Made by a program: the position numbers and the translations under genes
The notes under the pieces: model-generated
Database searches by the model: none
What the model saw: only the letters and a program-made list of their open reading frames with translations
What the model was told of the DNA's origin: nothing
Source: Rhynchopus sp. YZ270_cl-10
Taxonomy: Eukaryota; Euglenozoa; Diplonemea; Diplonemida; Diplonemidae
Length of the DNA stretch: 64,000 bases
Reading direction: 5' to 3'
Assembly: GCA_964035575.1 (NCBI GenBank)
Contig: OZ037915.1
Span: forward strand, 868,001-932,000
Shown here: one piece after another, positions 21,301 through 31,618 of the stretch
Layout of the letters: each line of letters begins with the position of its first letter
Numbering within the stretch: the first letter of the stretch is position 1

Positions 21301-23811
21301 TTCAAAGCAAAATTTGGCACTTTTGAGCATCTGTGGGGGTCTAGAACGCGGTTGCGAGCACCCCGTTTTTTAGCGAAATATGTACGTGTTATCGCGAAAA
21401 GTGTTCAAAAAAATGTACGTGTGACATTCAGAAGACAGGGTCTGGTGGTAAATTTTGCGTATCCCTCTGTGTGGGTCACTCACACTTGCGGTCATGTGCC
21501 ACTGCGTGGGTCTGGGAACCAGACTTACGTACTTAAGGTGCACGAACACAGGGTCTGGTGGTAAATTTTGCGTAGTACTGCGACGTGGTACTGCGTGGGT
21601 CTGGGAATATGGGTACCTGGGTACAGGATATTTGTTGTCAAAGACATCTTCCACCATGCATTGAGGAGGGTAAGACAGTGGTCGCAGTTTGTACTTGATA
21701 TCATTACAACATTTAACTTCTCCACGGGGGTCTTGGGCCGTTCATTCGGTTATACCTTGACTAGCGGAAGAGGCCTTTTTGGTCTCTAGAATATCCGGTA
21801 TTCCCGAACGGAGGCACACTTTGTGTGTTACTACGACCTGGCAACTTCCAGCAGTAGGTTAAGTAATCTTTCTTGTAAATTGTTGGATCATTATCTCCTC
21901 AGTGCATGAATGCCCCACGTGACTGGACACTTTTGTGTTTGTCATGTGGAGCTGTGGTTGCTCTTTCACGACTTTTATCCTTGTACACAGTGTACCCAGT
22001 ACCCAGTGCCCTGTCACGACTTTTTCCGTGACAAAAAGTTTGGTTTCCTTGACAAACCAGGTACCCAGGTACCCAGGTACCTGGGTACCTGGGTACCTGG
22101 GTACCTGGGTACCTGGGTACCTGGGTACCTGGGTACCTGGGTACCTGGGTACCTGGGTACCTGGGTACCTGGGTACCTGGGTACCTGGGTACCTGGGTAC
22201 CTGGGTACCTGGGTACCTGGGTACCTGGGAAAACACGTACGTTTTTGTTCGCGAAAACACGTACACTTTTTCGCGATAACACGTATACTTTTTGTGTACG
22301 TGTTATCGCAAATCGAAAAAAAAAGTATACGTGTTATCGCAATTTACCCAAAATAAAGGGTAAATTGCGATAACACGTATACTTTTTGTTTTCATTTGCG
22401 ATAACACGTACACAAAAAGTATACGTGTTATCGCGAAAAGTGGTCGAAAAAGTGTATGTGTTATCGCGAAAAGTGGTCAAAAAATGTACGTGTTTTCTCC
22501 TTCTAAGGTGCTCGCTCTCCATACCTAGACCCTCGAATTTTTTTTTTGGGACCCCCATAAAGGGCTAATTTCGACGATTTGAGGCCATTCAAAGCAAAAT
22601 TTGGCACTTTTGAGCATCTGTGGGGGTCTAGAACGCGGTTGCGAGCACCCCGTTTTTTAGCGAAATATGTACGTGTTATCGCGAAAAGTGTTCAAAAAAA
22701 TGTACGTGTGACATTCAGAAGAATAAGTTTACCCAAAACACCTGGGAAAACACGTACGTTTTTGTTCGCGAAAACACGTACACTTTTTCGCGATAACACG
22801 TATACTTTTTGTGTACGTGTTAGGGCTTAGTTATTTTTTTTTTTGGTACGCGTCCGGGACCCCCCTCAAATTTTGAGCGCGCGCGCGCAAAAAAAAATAA
22901 AATACCAAAAAAAAATAACTTGTTTTGGCTGCAAAATCAATGTTGTGCCCAAAAAAAAAAATTTCAAAAAAAAAATATTCGGAAAAAAAAATTGTTGAAA
23001 TTTTCCAACTTTTTTTTTTATACTTTTCTATGCACACCACACCGGCATATTTTTTTTTATTTTTTATTTTTTATTTTTGGATTTCCAAAAATTTGAGCGC
23101 GCGCGGACGCGTACCAAAAAAAAAAATAACTAAGCCCTTATCGCAAATCGAAAAAAAAAGTATACGTGTTATCGCAATTTACCCAAAAATAAAACATACC
23201 CGTTCAAGGTCTAGAGAGGAGAAGACGAGATCAATTTGTATGTCTGCAAACTTCATTTTTATGACAGGCACATGCGCATCACGAACCGGATTCAACTCCT
23301 TCACGAGAGTGTGCCGCTTCATGATCTTGACAAGCGATTCGAAGAAGTCTTCTCTGTCCACATCCCTCGGCGCGATGCACAACGTATCAATATCGGCCCC
23401 CGGGAAGTGCACCCCCAACGCATACGACCCAAAGCATAGCAGCCTCCCCCCATGGTCGTCCGGCCTTTCGTACCCCTTTGCGTTGAGCAGCTTCCCCATC
23501 CACGTCTGCATCAGCTTCTCCAACCGGATCAAAACGTTTTTTCTATCCTCCCCCTCCTTCACACTCTCCACCGTCACCTGCAACGATTCCTTCAGTGCAT
23601 TAGTAGACTCTATGTCGCCAGCGCTCGGAGGGTCTTCGTGTACCGGGTCGTGCGGGCCTCTGTCTTCACGACGGCTGTCGATAACGATAAGAGGGGGTGG
23701 GTGCATGCCTGGGACAAAGCCGGTAGAGAGAGGAGAGCTTTGTCCTACGGAAGCCCCAGAAGGTGTAGGGGACCCGGGAGCCGCAGTGGAAGGGACCGGT
23801 GAACCTTGCAT
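18376..23811 (-). CDS. Poly(A) polymerase, six exons
   Basis: The exons are 23811-23200, 20693-20522, 20336-19538, 19334-19275, 19097-19032 and 18697-18376. All junctions are GT-AG and in frame, giving 676 residues. The protein adds adenosine tails to mRNA 3' ends in the nucleus. Exon 1 carries the nucleotidyltransferase signature: G128-S129, then D140 and D142 (GADIDTL), with the third aspartate D194 (IQIDLVF). Exon 2 encodes RSINGTRVAEKLL and GIKLWAK. Exon 3 encodes NRGIYGNIYGFPGGVAWAIM and LMPVITPMPP, all hallmarks of canonical eukaryotic poly(A) polymerase. The small exons 4-5 and the start of exon 6 give the C-terminal RNA-binding region (IVKRSQIPEWVMP). A basic, probably nuclear-targeting tail follows. 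The donors are GTATGT or GTATGC. Intron 1 is 2.5 kb and packed with inverted-repeat elements. Confidence 0.92.
20820..20850. repeat. Hairpin repeat, type A, in an intron
   Basis: ATGAACCTAAGCCTCTCTAT, then GCTTCGTC. It lies in intron 1 of the poly(A) polymerase gene. Confidence 0.5.
20945..21046. repeat. Repeat, type E, in an intron
   Basis: Shares CCTGTT-GAGGG, GACGACC-like and TCTCCTTTTAAGC...GCTTGTAGG with 4598-4676. Two copies were seen; no function was recognised. Confidence 0.45.
21057..22349. mobile_element. Inverted-repeat element with a GTACCTGG array (1.29 kb)
   Basis: The ends match GGGTAAATTGCGATAACACG and its complement; the left end has GGGGCAAATT. The element is bordered by AAAATAAA at 21049-21056 and 22350-22357. 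The interior has many inverted copies of CGATAACACGTAC/GTACGTGTTATCG. It also has a block starting near TCTAAGGTGCTCGCTCTCC that recurs in the next element. A block of about 200 bp around GTGCCACTGCGTGGGTCTGG resembles part of 56600-56760. An 8-bp array lies near the right end. There is no transposase. It lies wholly in intron 1 of the poly(A) polymerase gene. Confidence 0.75.
22058..22229. repeat. 8-bp tandem array (GTACCTGG)n
   Basis: About 21 units. The first two or three run in the opposite orientation (CCAGGTAC) and the rest are uniform, so the array contains one orientation switch near 22080. GTAC is palindromic, so both strands read GTAC. Confidence 0.9.
22358..23184. mobile_element. 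Second inverted-repeat element, same family (0.83 kb)
   Basis: Starts GGGTAAATTGCGATAACACG and ends with the exact complement. It abuts the previous element across one AAAATAAA; an AAAAATAAA follows at 23185-23193. It carries the shared block (GGTCTAGAACGCGGTTGCGAG) and a nested element at 22823-23137. Its ends match each other better than those of the first element. Confidence 0.75.
22823..23137. mobile_element. PIF/Harbinger-like MITE nested in the previous element
   Basis: The ends are GGGCTTAGTTATTTTTTTTT and its complement, followed inward by GGTACGCGTCC/GGACGCGTACC. Both ends are flanked by TTA (22820-22822 and 23138-23140). Removing the element and one TTA restores GTGTTATCGC, the motif of the host element. 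A 3-bp TWA duplication and ends starting GGG are typical of PIF/Harbinger. The interior is A/T-rich with GCGCGC tracts and no coding capacity. Confidence 0.8.
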
Positions 23812-24240
23812 CGCATCAACTCTAGTTTATTTTTTAGTTGTGCTCAATTTTAATTTTATAGAAAAGATCAAAAAACCCCCTTTTTTTGTGTGTTTTGTTG
23901 CCTGTGGGGGGTTGAATATGTGTCGTGGGGGGGTTGAATGTTGTTCGTGGTTTACATCTGATATGCTCTCCTCCTCTCCCCTCCTCTATGAATGAAAGGA
24001 TCTTTGAAGACAACAGGATCATGAGGACATGATGTAGGGTTCGGTTGGGTTCCTCTGCTCAAAAAAAAAAAAGCGATTGAAGAAGGAAAAAAGAAAACGC
24101 GTGCGTGCGATCAAGCATTTAGAAAATGCGTGCCGATGGCGAAGGTAAAAAAAAAAAAACAGTGGGGAAGTGGTCTTGTGAGAAGGGACCTACGATGAGG
24201 AGGGGGTGGCAAGTGGAAGCCGAAAAAATCCTCCAACAGG

Positions 24241-24272
<32 letters not shown>

Positions 24273-24390
24273 GGGAAGGAAGCAAGGTGGCGGTTGTGCT
24301 GTGGAGATCACACAGAGTGGGGTTGACTACCCGTTATCGTTATTTTTTATTTTTTTTCCAGAAAAGAAAAGAAAGAAGAAAAAATAGGAT

Positions 24391-24432
24391 ATTGAGCTGT
24401 GCAAAACGCCTCTGCAGAGATGCAGGCACCAA
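24391..24432. repeat. Hairpin repeat, type B
   Basis: GTGCAAAACGCCTCTGCAGAG, then ATGCAGGCACC. It keeps the TGC/GCA outer pairing. Confidence 0.55.
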
Positions 24433-24769
24433 TGATAATAAAACGGCAAAAATGAATAAAAAAAGAGCGTAGAAAAAAAAGGGGACATTTTTTGCACAAA
24501 AAAAAAAAAAGGCGAAGTTGCTACACAATCGGATGTGCATTTTTGTCCCACTCCCCAACTAGAAAAAAAAAACTTTTTGGATACTATTTCAAGAATACAA
24601 AAAAAAAAAATGCATGAAGTCTTGGGTACTTACAATACCCTCCTGCTCATATGTTTAGTATCTCCTCTCAAAACTTTACTGGATCCAATACTTAAGTCAC
24701 CCTTTCAAGCCAAATAAAGTTAAGGTTGGCAACGTGCAGACATTCTTAGATGCGGGGACACGTGTGGAA

Positions 24770-24960
24770 AAAATAGAAACTTAACACTCATCACACGATA
24801 AAACCCATGGGAGAGGTTGTGGTGAAACGCACACACCTCGACCTGTTTGGTGAGGAGTGGCTCTGCAGCGCGGTTCTTCCCTAGAACCGCAAAGTGTGTT
24901 CAAAGTGCGTTGTTTCTATTTCCTCCTTCATTTCATGAGGTGACAAAAAAAAAATTTAAA
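24770..24960. repeat. 170-bp structured repeat, copy 1
   Basis: Nearly identical to 39177-39370. It contains a perfect hairpin, GCGGTTC/GAACCGC, around TTCCCTA. It starts AAACTTAACACTCATCACAC and ends TTTCATGAGGTGACAAA. It could be a short retroposon or a non-coding RNA gene; neither is proven. Confidence 0.75.
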
Positions 24961-25244
24961 AAAAAAACCCCAAAATGGGAATCAGGGAGGTGAAGTGATT
25001 GGTGATCAGCTTTCTTCTCTGAAAGGAGGGTGGGCAGGGGATAAAGGGAAGAGTTAAAGAAAGACGTCTTTCCCATACGACATGCCGAGTTATTGGCAGC
25101 GTAAAAATAAAAAACAAAAGAGGGACGGAGAAAGGCAAAGAAGGCGTGGTACCCCCCTTAGCGGGGTACCAGTTACTCGAAAGATGTACCCTCTCTCTGC
25201 GGGATGCACATATTATCAGAAATTGAATTTCTTATTTATTTTTT

Positions 25245-25307
25245 GATAAATTGTTGGAGTAGTGCAGCTGTCTCGGTTGTGTCGCCACAGTTGTGCAATC
25301 TCCACTG
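25245..25307. repeat. Hairpin repeat, type D2 (long variant)
   Basis: Has an extra CTGTCTCGGTTGTGTC inserted before GCCACAGTTGTGCAATCTCC, compared with the copy at 17455. Confidence 0.6.
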
Positions 25308-25645
25308 TTTTTTCAGAACTGCCCTAAAAGGAGGGTAAACAGCAATAGGGCTACTTGGAGAAGAACCAAGAACAAACAAAACAAAAAATTTGACGACGAC
25401 TTTGAAATACTGAACACAGGAACGGGGCACACCTGGTTTATATAGTGAAGATGGGGAGGGGGAAAGCAGGACCAAAAAAAGAGATCAAAACGACTTCAAA
25501 ATCAATCGAAAAAGAGAAAAAAATCGCGTTAATCGCACAAAAGAGGAATATCTCCTCTCTGCTTTGCTATTATCTGCATTGTGGTTCGCTTCTACAAACG
25601 AAGCAAAAAAAAAAAAAATATTTTGGAAAACGGGTGAAAAAAGAA

Positions 25646-25683
25646 ACTTGAAAGCTGAATGTGCCTCTCGTGCACACACATCT
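25646..25683. repeat. Hairpin repeat, type F
   Basis: TGAATGTGCCTCTCGTGCAC, then ACACATCT. The inner stem is TGTGC/GCACA around CTCTC. Confidence 0.6.
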
Positions 25684-25697
25684 AAAAAAAAGTTAAA

Positions 25698-25732
25698 AAG
25701 ATGACTAAGCCTCTCGTTGCTTAGTCACGTTG
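25698..25732. repeat. Hairpin repeat, type A
   Basis: GACTAAGC and GCTTAGTC form a perfect 8-bp stem around CTCTCGTT, 15 bp after a type F copy. Confidence 0.65.
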
Positions 25733-26577
25733 AGGATTAAATGCCTTGAGACAAATATGAAAAGAGGGGGGGGTGCCATGCGGGCACGCGAGAAATCAGG
25801 TGATCCCAGCTGACCGCTTTTCCGAGTGTTCAGTTCTCCTTCCTTTCACAGTTCAAGTCGTCGAGAATAAGGGGGGGAAATGGGGGTGCGTATTAGTGGG
25901 TATTATTGTAAGAGAGAATAAAAAAAAAAAAAATGGAAAAAAAAATGCAAACATAAATCAAAATATGTTGAAAGAATATGGTACCTTATCAAAACAGAGA
26001 AGTTATGTACAATAAGAATAATGTTACAAAAAGCATGTGGAAAAACAAGATTGTATTTATTTAGCAACAAAGGTATGAAAGCGATGATTCAGAGTAAGTA
26101 CGAAACCATCAACAGAAAAAAAAATCAAATTAATAAATGTGTTTTATGAAGAAACAGTTAATAAGGTGGAAAGAGAATAATGAGAAACAAAACAAAACAA
26201 AAAACACATGACAGTTTGTGCAGACTACTAAGCGAGACTAGGCTCGAATTAAATTTTCTTCACACAGACACCCACACACTGGCGTTAGACAACAGTTTAG
26301 GGGGCTATTTGGGTAGAAGAACAGAGGGACAGGGGGCAGGGCGCGCGCTAACTTTCGGAAATTTCCCGAAAAAATGGATATCGGGTCCAAAAAAATGTAC
26401 CTACAGGAAGTATGTGAAGGGGGGCAGAAAAATCAGGGTCATGTTACATTTCCGAGAAAATCCCGGGCTGTGGTGGGGGATATACGGAAAAATGGACAAA
26501 ATTTTGGTGACTTAAATTTTCACAAAATATGAACCCATACTCGTAAACAAGGGTCATTTTCAGGTCTTTCGGACAGC

Positions 26578-27135
26578 CAGTACACAGTACACAGTACACA
26601 GTACACAGTACACAGTACACAGTACACAGTACACAGTACACAGTACACAGTACACAGTACACAGTACACAGTACACAGTACACAGTACACAGTACACAGT
26701 ACACAGTACACAGTACACAGTACACAGTACACAGTACACAGTACACAGTACACAGTACACAGTACACAGTACACAGTACACAGTACACAGTACACAGTAC
26801 ACAGTACACAGTACACAGTACACAGTACACAGTACACAGTACACAGTACACAGTACACAGTACACAGTACACAGTACACAGTACACAGTACACAGTACAC
26901 AGTACACAGTACACAGTACACAGTACACAGTACACAGTACACAGTACACAGTACACAGTACACAGTACACAGTACACAGTACACAGTACACAGTACACAG
27001 TACACAGTACACAGTACACAGTACACAGTACACAGTACACAGTACACAGTACACAGTACACAGTACACAGTACACAGTACACAGTACACAGTACACAGTA
27101 CACAGTACACAGTACACAGTACACAGTACACAGTA
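26578..27135. repeat. 7-bp tandem array (AGTACAC)n
   Basis: About 80 uniform units. No stop codon occurs in any minus frame, so it yields false YCVLCTV proteins. Confidence 0.95.
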
Positions 27136-27440
27136 CCCATTACCGTGACTTCACCGGCCAACATCGGAAAACACCGGCAAACCCACAAACCCGCAAACCC
27201 GAAAAATGGTCAAAATCAGGTGGAATATACATAAGTACATCATGGGGGTAGGGAACAGGTAGCGCCGCAGGCGCACGGTACCCAACTTTTTTCTTTTTTC
27301 TTTTCCCTTTTCTCTGCTTTCTTTTGATTGCGCGAGCCGATTGCTCTCCACGGTGGGGTCACATGTGTGTCCAAAAACTATCTGAAGTGCCCTTACTGTA
27401 CAATATGGGATTCTCTGATTTTCTAAAGGAAATCGTGTAA

Positions 27441-28265
27441 GGGTAGTGTAACTTTTTCAGCCTGTTACCGTTACCGCCCGCCGGATTTTTCGAAAACCAA
27501 AAAAATAAAGTTATGTAGAAAGTACCTAGGGAAAAAAGTTATGAAGAGGTTCTATAGGAAAGATGTGGGTGGGGCTGTACAGGGCCCATACCCATAGCAC
27601 CTCACGATCACTTGGTGAGTAGGCAATTTTTCTCGAGAGAAAAGTCGTTTTCCTTCACGAGTGTTTTCTTGTACACTGTACACTGTACACTGTACACTGT
27701 ACACTGTACACTGTACACTGTACACTGTACACTGTACACTGTACACTGTACACTGTACACTGTACACTGTACACTGTACACTGTACACTGTACACTGTAC
27801 ACTGTACACTGTACACTGTACACTGTACACTGTACACTGTACACTGTACACTGTACACTGTACACTGTACACTGTACACTGTACACTGTACACTGTACAC
27901 TGTACACTGTACACTGTACACTGTACACTGTACACTGTACACTGTACACTGTACACTGTACACTGTACACTGTACACTACCTATAACTTTCTGGTACCTA
28001 GACACCCGGTGTCCAGGAACCTAGGTACCCAGGCAACATGATTATGAGAAGACACAAAATGCTACACGTAACAGAAAACAAGCTACACGTCACGAAAATA
28101 AGGATTTTACTGTGAAGAAAACTCTGGAAAAATGTAAGAAAATCTCTTCATAACTTTTTTCCCCCTGGTAAAACTTTTTTTTCTTCATAACTTTTTTTCT
28201 CCGCCGCCCGCCGGATTTTTCGAACACCAAAATAACGGTAACAGACCGAAAAAGTTACACTACCC
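27441..28265. mobile_element. PIF/Harbinger-like element nested in the hAT-like element
   Basis: The ends are GGGTAGTGTAACTTTTTCAG and a near-complement; an inner part, CTGTTACCGTT, is also inverted. TAA flanks both ends (27438-27440 and 28266-28268). Inner repeats (AGTTATGAAGAG, CCGCCCGCCGGATTTTTCGA) lie near both ends. The interior includes a GTACACT array; no coding frame. Confidence 0.8.
27671..27979. repeat. 7-bp tandem array (GTACACT)n
   Basis: About 44 uniform units. It differs by one base per unit from the GTACACA array 500 bp away. Confidence 0.95.
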
Positions 28266-28370
28266 TAATCAAAAAAATTTTGTACCGCGAAAAAACCTCG
28301 AAAAAACCGGGTGTGAGGGTGTGGATTTAGCGCGCGCCCTGACAGGGGGGTTTTTTGTGTTTTTTTTTTT

Positions 28371-28420
28371 TTGAAAATTTGGTTGTATTAGTGTTGCCAC
28401 CCTAGAGTGTGCTCCACTAT
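28371..28420. repeat. Hairpin repeat, type D
   Basis: TTGGTTGTATTAGTGTTGCC, then ACCCTAGAGTGTGCTCCACTA. It lies just outside the right end of the hAT-like element. Confidence 0.65.
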
Positions 28421-28448
28421 AATTTCTTTTTTTTGTTTGAGTAATTGA

Positions 28449-28493
28449 AGTGAGGTTTGACAGTACCGACACCCCTGGGATGCAGGCACTGAC
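28449..28493. repeat. Hairpin repeat, type B
   Basis: TTTGACAGTACCGACACCCC, then TGGGATGCAGGCACTGAC. A divergent 5' half with the consensus 3' half. Confidence 0.5.
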
Positions 28494-29320
28494 GGTTAAA
28501 ATAGAATAAAACAGAGAGAGGAGAGAGAAACCACAGAAGTGCTGAACAAAATCCCTCTCGAGAGCATGCATGCCATGGGCATCGCAATTTTTTTTTCCTC
28601 TTCCAAAACGGGACCTACCTTGGTATCGCGTTTCCCGGACATGCATGCTCAAGAGAAGAGTACAAAAAACAAAAGAAAAGCGAATACGATAGTCACCAAA
28701 TATTCAGGGGGGGAAATGTCCCTCGAAAGGTTATTTCGCATCAGTATGTTTCTTTTTCGCGCAGCTTCTCTTCAATAACAAGGGTTTTTTTGGGGGAATG
28801 AAGAGGGGCGTTTGAAAATGTTTTTTGTATGTTTTGAAAGTGCTTTGTGCTCTGTTTAATTTTGCTTGATAGTTTTGTAGACGTGGTGTTGGAGAGGAAG
28901 GGCTTTTTGGGGGAATGAAGAGGGGCAGGGGATGGACACAGTACACGGGATGTGCGCACTGTATTTCTCCAGTGCAGTTGCAGGCAATGCAGTGGATGAG
29001 CGACGGTGGCGAAAAAGAAAAAGAAAAAAAAAAAGTGTCACTTGTCGTTCCCTCACCCCCCTTCTTGTAGTTGTTTGATGCGTTGACGCTTCCACACACA
29101 GAATTTTACGCGCTCTGGCGTTTGGGAGGGGGTCTGCTTTGTTGTGTTTTTCGGAAATTAATTACTCGCTCGTAGATAGCTTCCAGCACATATATGTTTG
29201 CGTTGACGCTTCCACACACACTAAAAATTACCTGTTGGTTGGTGGTGTTGCGGAGCACGGTTGGGTGAGTGAACGACGTGACACTTTCCGCTCACAAAGT
29301 AGTGTGCGTAAAAAGAAAAA

Positions 29321-29402
29321 AATGACCCTAAGCTTCTCTGTGCTTAGTCTGATTAGATTACTTAATATTTTGAACATTGGTTCTCTGTGCATAGTCACCT
29401 TA
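29321..29402. repeat. Hairpin repeat, type A (extended)
   Basis: CCTAAGCTTCTCTGTGCTTAG is followed by TCTGATTAGATTACTTAAT and then a second TTCTCTGTGCATAGTCACCTT. The same extended layout occurs at 34355-34432. Confidence 0.55.
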
Positions 29403-29420
29403 TAAAAAAGGTAATTGTTG

Positions 29421-29475
29421 AAGGCACCCTCTGACTGACACTATACAATACCAGCCCCCGGATGAAAGCAAAGTA
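29421..29475. repeat. Short repeat, type C
   Basis: GGCACCCTCTGACTGACAC, then CCAGCCCCCGGATGAAAGCA. Confidence 0.5.
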
Positions 29476-29934
29476 CCCCTATATGCAGACTACAACCAAT
29501 AACGAAAGATTATCACCCCGGGAAAGAGATCGGATGGAATAAGTGGTGTCCATAGCTAGGCCCTGGACCCATCACCCAATACCCCGGGGGGGTAGTCAGC
29601 GTCACGCTGATACCGTAGGTTACGGTGAACAGCTTTTTAAAAAAATCAATAACTGGATGGGATGCTGCACTGACACGCATCGTTTAAAACAGTACTGCAG
29701 GCTGGGGGGAAAAGGGGCTGATGTGGAATGGGGATTGGTTGATGGATGTAAAGGATTGGTGAATGTTCAGTTGATGTTGAAATAAATAAAAATGTTCCCA
29801 ATGCTTTCTAATCGAATGAACAGAAAGACCAAAAAAAAAAAAAAAAGCAAAAAAAGGCAAATAGTCATCCTTTGGAGAGAAGGGGCGAATTGACCCTGAA
29901 GAAAGACGAAATAACGAAAAAGAAAATAGTATAC

Positions 29935-29969
29935 GATGAAGTTAAGCCTCTCGTTGCTTTAGTCACCTT
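29935..29969. repeat. Hairpin repeat, type A
   Basis: GATGAAGTTAAGCCTCTCGT, then TGCTTTAGTCACCTT. TTAAGC faces GCTTTA. Confidence 0.6.
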
Positions 29970-30340
29970 CGAAAAGAAATATTTGGTGAGATGAATTTGT
30001 GCATCAAATTGTGCGCACACGTCTCAGAAGAAGAAGAAGAAGAAGAAAATGACCCCGTGCAGCTTACCTTTGGTATATTTTTAGCCTATGGTAAGAGAAC
30101 TGTACGGTGGCTCGTGGTGCATGCAAAGTGGTCACATGTAGATCCACCTAGAAAATAGGGTTTGAAAACACACTATTGCATCGCCAGATAGTTCTTTGCA
30201 AAAGAAAAAAAGTACAAAAAAGACACAAAGCTGTTGCTTGATTATAGACTACTATCACTAGAGTAGCAGCCAAAAAGACACAAAAGACACAAAACACACA
30301 AAACAAAACAGGGTTCAACCAAGAAGACAATTGCTCCGTC

Positions 30341-30371
30341 AATGCCGAAGCCTCTCTGTGCTTGGTCATCC
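30341..30371. repeat. Hairpin repeat, type A
   Basis: CCGAAGCCTCTCTGTGCTTGG, then TCA. CCGAAGC pairs with GCTTGG with one change. Confidence 0.5.
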
Positions 30372-31241
30372 CAACAACAACAGCAACAAAAAGTTGACTT
30401 AAAATACAAAGCCCTCTCGTGACAGTGTATCTGACAAACACTTTAAGTAAATAAATGTCTCTCGCTGTGAAAACACCCATAATTCTTGAAAGATAGAAAA
30501 AAAAAAGCCTCAAACAGACACCTCATCTTTCAACGCATAAAAGGCAACAAAAAAATGATGGAAAAACAAAATAAAAACGTACAAAGACCCAAGAATTCCA
30601 AAGCTACACCACTTCTTCCAAAATTTGAAAAAAGAAGAAAAAAAGAACTAAAAAAAAAACAAACTCTTTGGACTCACAATTGTTCTGTTCGCCCCCACAC
30701 AATTCCTTTCTTTGTATCGACAATCACGTTATACCTACTGGAATAACGATCTGTACTCATTTTTTTGTTGTGGGGGAAGCGGGGGGTGGGTGGGGATGGG
30801 GAAGAGGTAGTGCCTGATCTACTGTAGGCAAACGATAAATGTGATTAGTAAAGGAAGATGATTTGGGATGTGTCGACGGCCCCCTCAGGCAGCCCCTATT
30901 GATCCCGCTGGACAGTGGGCTTGCATAATTTCCGAAGAATTAAGAAGAGCCTGACAGTCCAAAGTACTGCCTGTACTCAATATTAGGACGAAGCATTTTT
31001 GGGGGAAAAATAAGAAAAATGCAACTTAAGGGGCAGCTGCCACGCCACAGACATAAGCTAATTGCCTGCGAAAGAAAACAAAAAACAAAACGACCGAAAA
31101 GTTGCCTCAATAGATAGGGGTTTTTTAAAAAATAATCACACTCCTTCACGAAAGTACTGTGAAAAGAGTGAGAGGTTTTTGTGAAGAACTGTGGAACAAT
31201 AGTGTTTCGCAAACAAAAAAAAAACAAAAAACAATACAATT

Positions 31242-31310
31242 GGTTCATATACTATCTATTCTACTGAATAGAAGGTATAATAGGGTACACTAAATGGACC
31301 CAAACTTTTT
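31242..31310. repeat. Repeat, type H
   Basis: CTATTCTACTGAATAG, then GGTATAATAGGGTACAC and TAAATGGACCC. A third copy of the repeat at 4762. Confidence 0.6.
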
Positions 31311-31575
31311 AACTTTCCAAAAACAAAAAAAAAAATCGAAGCTGCCAGGATATGGTGTGTGAAAAAAGAAGGGGAAAGAAAATAAAGGAGAGGTTAACTA
31401 AATCCATGATAGGATGAGGACCACCCAAATAGGGGGGGGAGAAATAGTTTTGTTTTCTTTTCTTTTCGCCCATCGCTCCGCAAGCGAGCTGTGTTTTTTC
31501 AAGAAGCTGTACCTTGCGGGGGCGTTTTGTGTGGATAAAATGAAGCAAATGAGCAAAAAAGAGAGAAAAAAAAAA

Positions 31576-31618
31576 GTGAAGTTGATAGTGCAAACACCTT
31601 AAGGAAGCAGGCATCGGG
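31576..31618. repeat. Hairpin repeat, type B (diverged)
   Basis: GTGAAGTTGATAGTGCAAAC, then ACCTTAAGGAAGCAGGCATC. The 5' half is consensus and the loop is changed. Confidence 0.5.

Larger units (their letters stand above)
23812..26336. other. Gene-free region upstream of the poly(A) polymerase gene
   Basis: No supportable gene. It contains a GAGAGATA microsatellite near 24240, repeats at 24391-24432 (B), 24770-24960 (170-bp repeat), 25245-25307 (D2), 25646-25683 (F) and 25698-25732 (A), and many A-runs. Confidence 0.55.
26337..28341. mobile_element. hAT-like non-autonomous element (2.0 kb)
   Basis: The ends are CAGGGCGCGCGCTAA and its complement TTAGCGCGCGCCCTG. Both are flanked by a perfect 8-bp duplication, ACAGGGGG, at 26329-26336 and 28342-28349. 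An 8-bp duplication with CAGGG-type ends is the classic hAT signature. No transposase frame is present. The interior has a GTACACA array and a nested element at 27441-28265. The exact duplication suggests a fairly recent insertion. Confidence 0.85.

Noticed and set aside
22820-23140. Two separate GC-rich promoter-like islands around GCGCGCGC
   Set aside because: They are the inner parts of the inverted ends of one nested MITE.
24770-24960. Spliced-leader RNA or spliceosomal U RNA in the 170-bp repeat
   Set aside because: I see no Sm-like site with a matching exon-donor boundary and no U-RNA landmark sequence; left as an unassigned repeat.
26578-27979. CRISPR array or telomere repeat
   Set aside because: The units are 7 bp with no spacers, and internal rather than terminal; they do not match telomere motifs.
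26444-28041. Open frames of 115-226 residues through the GTACACA and GTACACT arrays
   Set aside because: A 7-bp repeat without stops is open in three frames; YCVLCTV-type repeats are artefacts.
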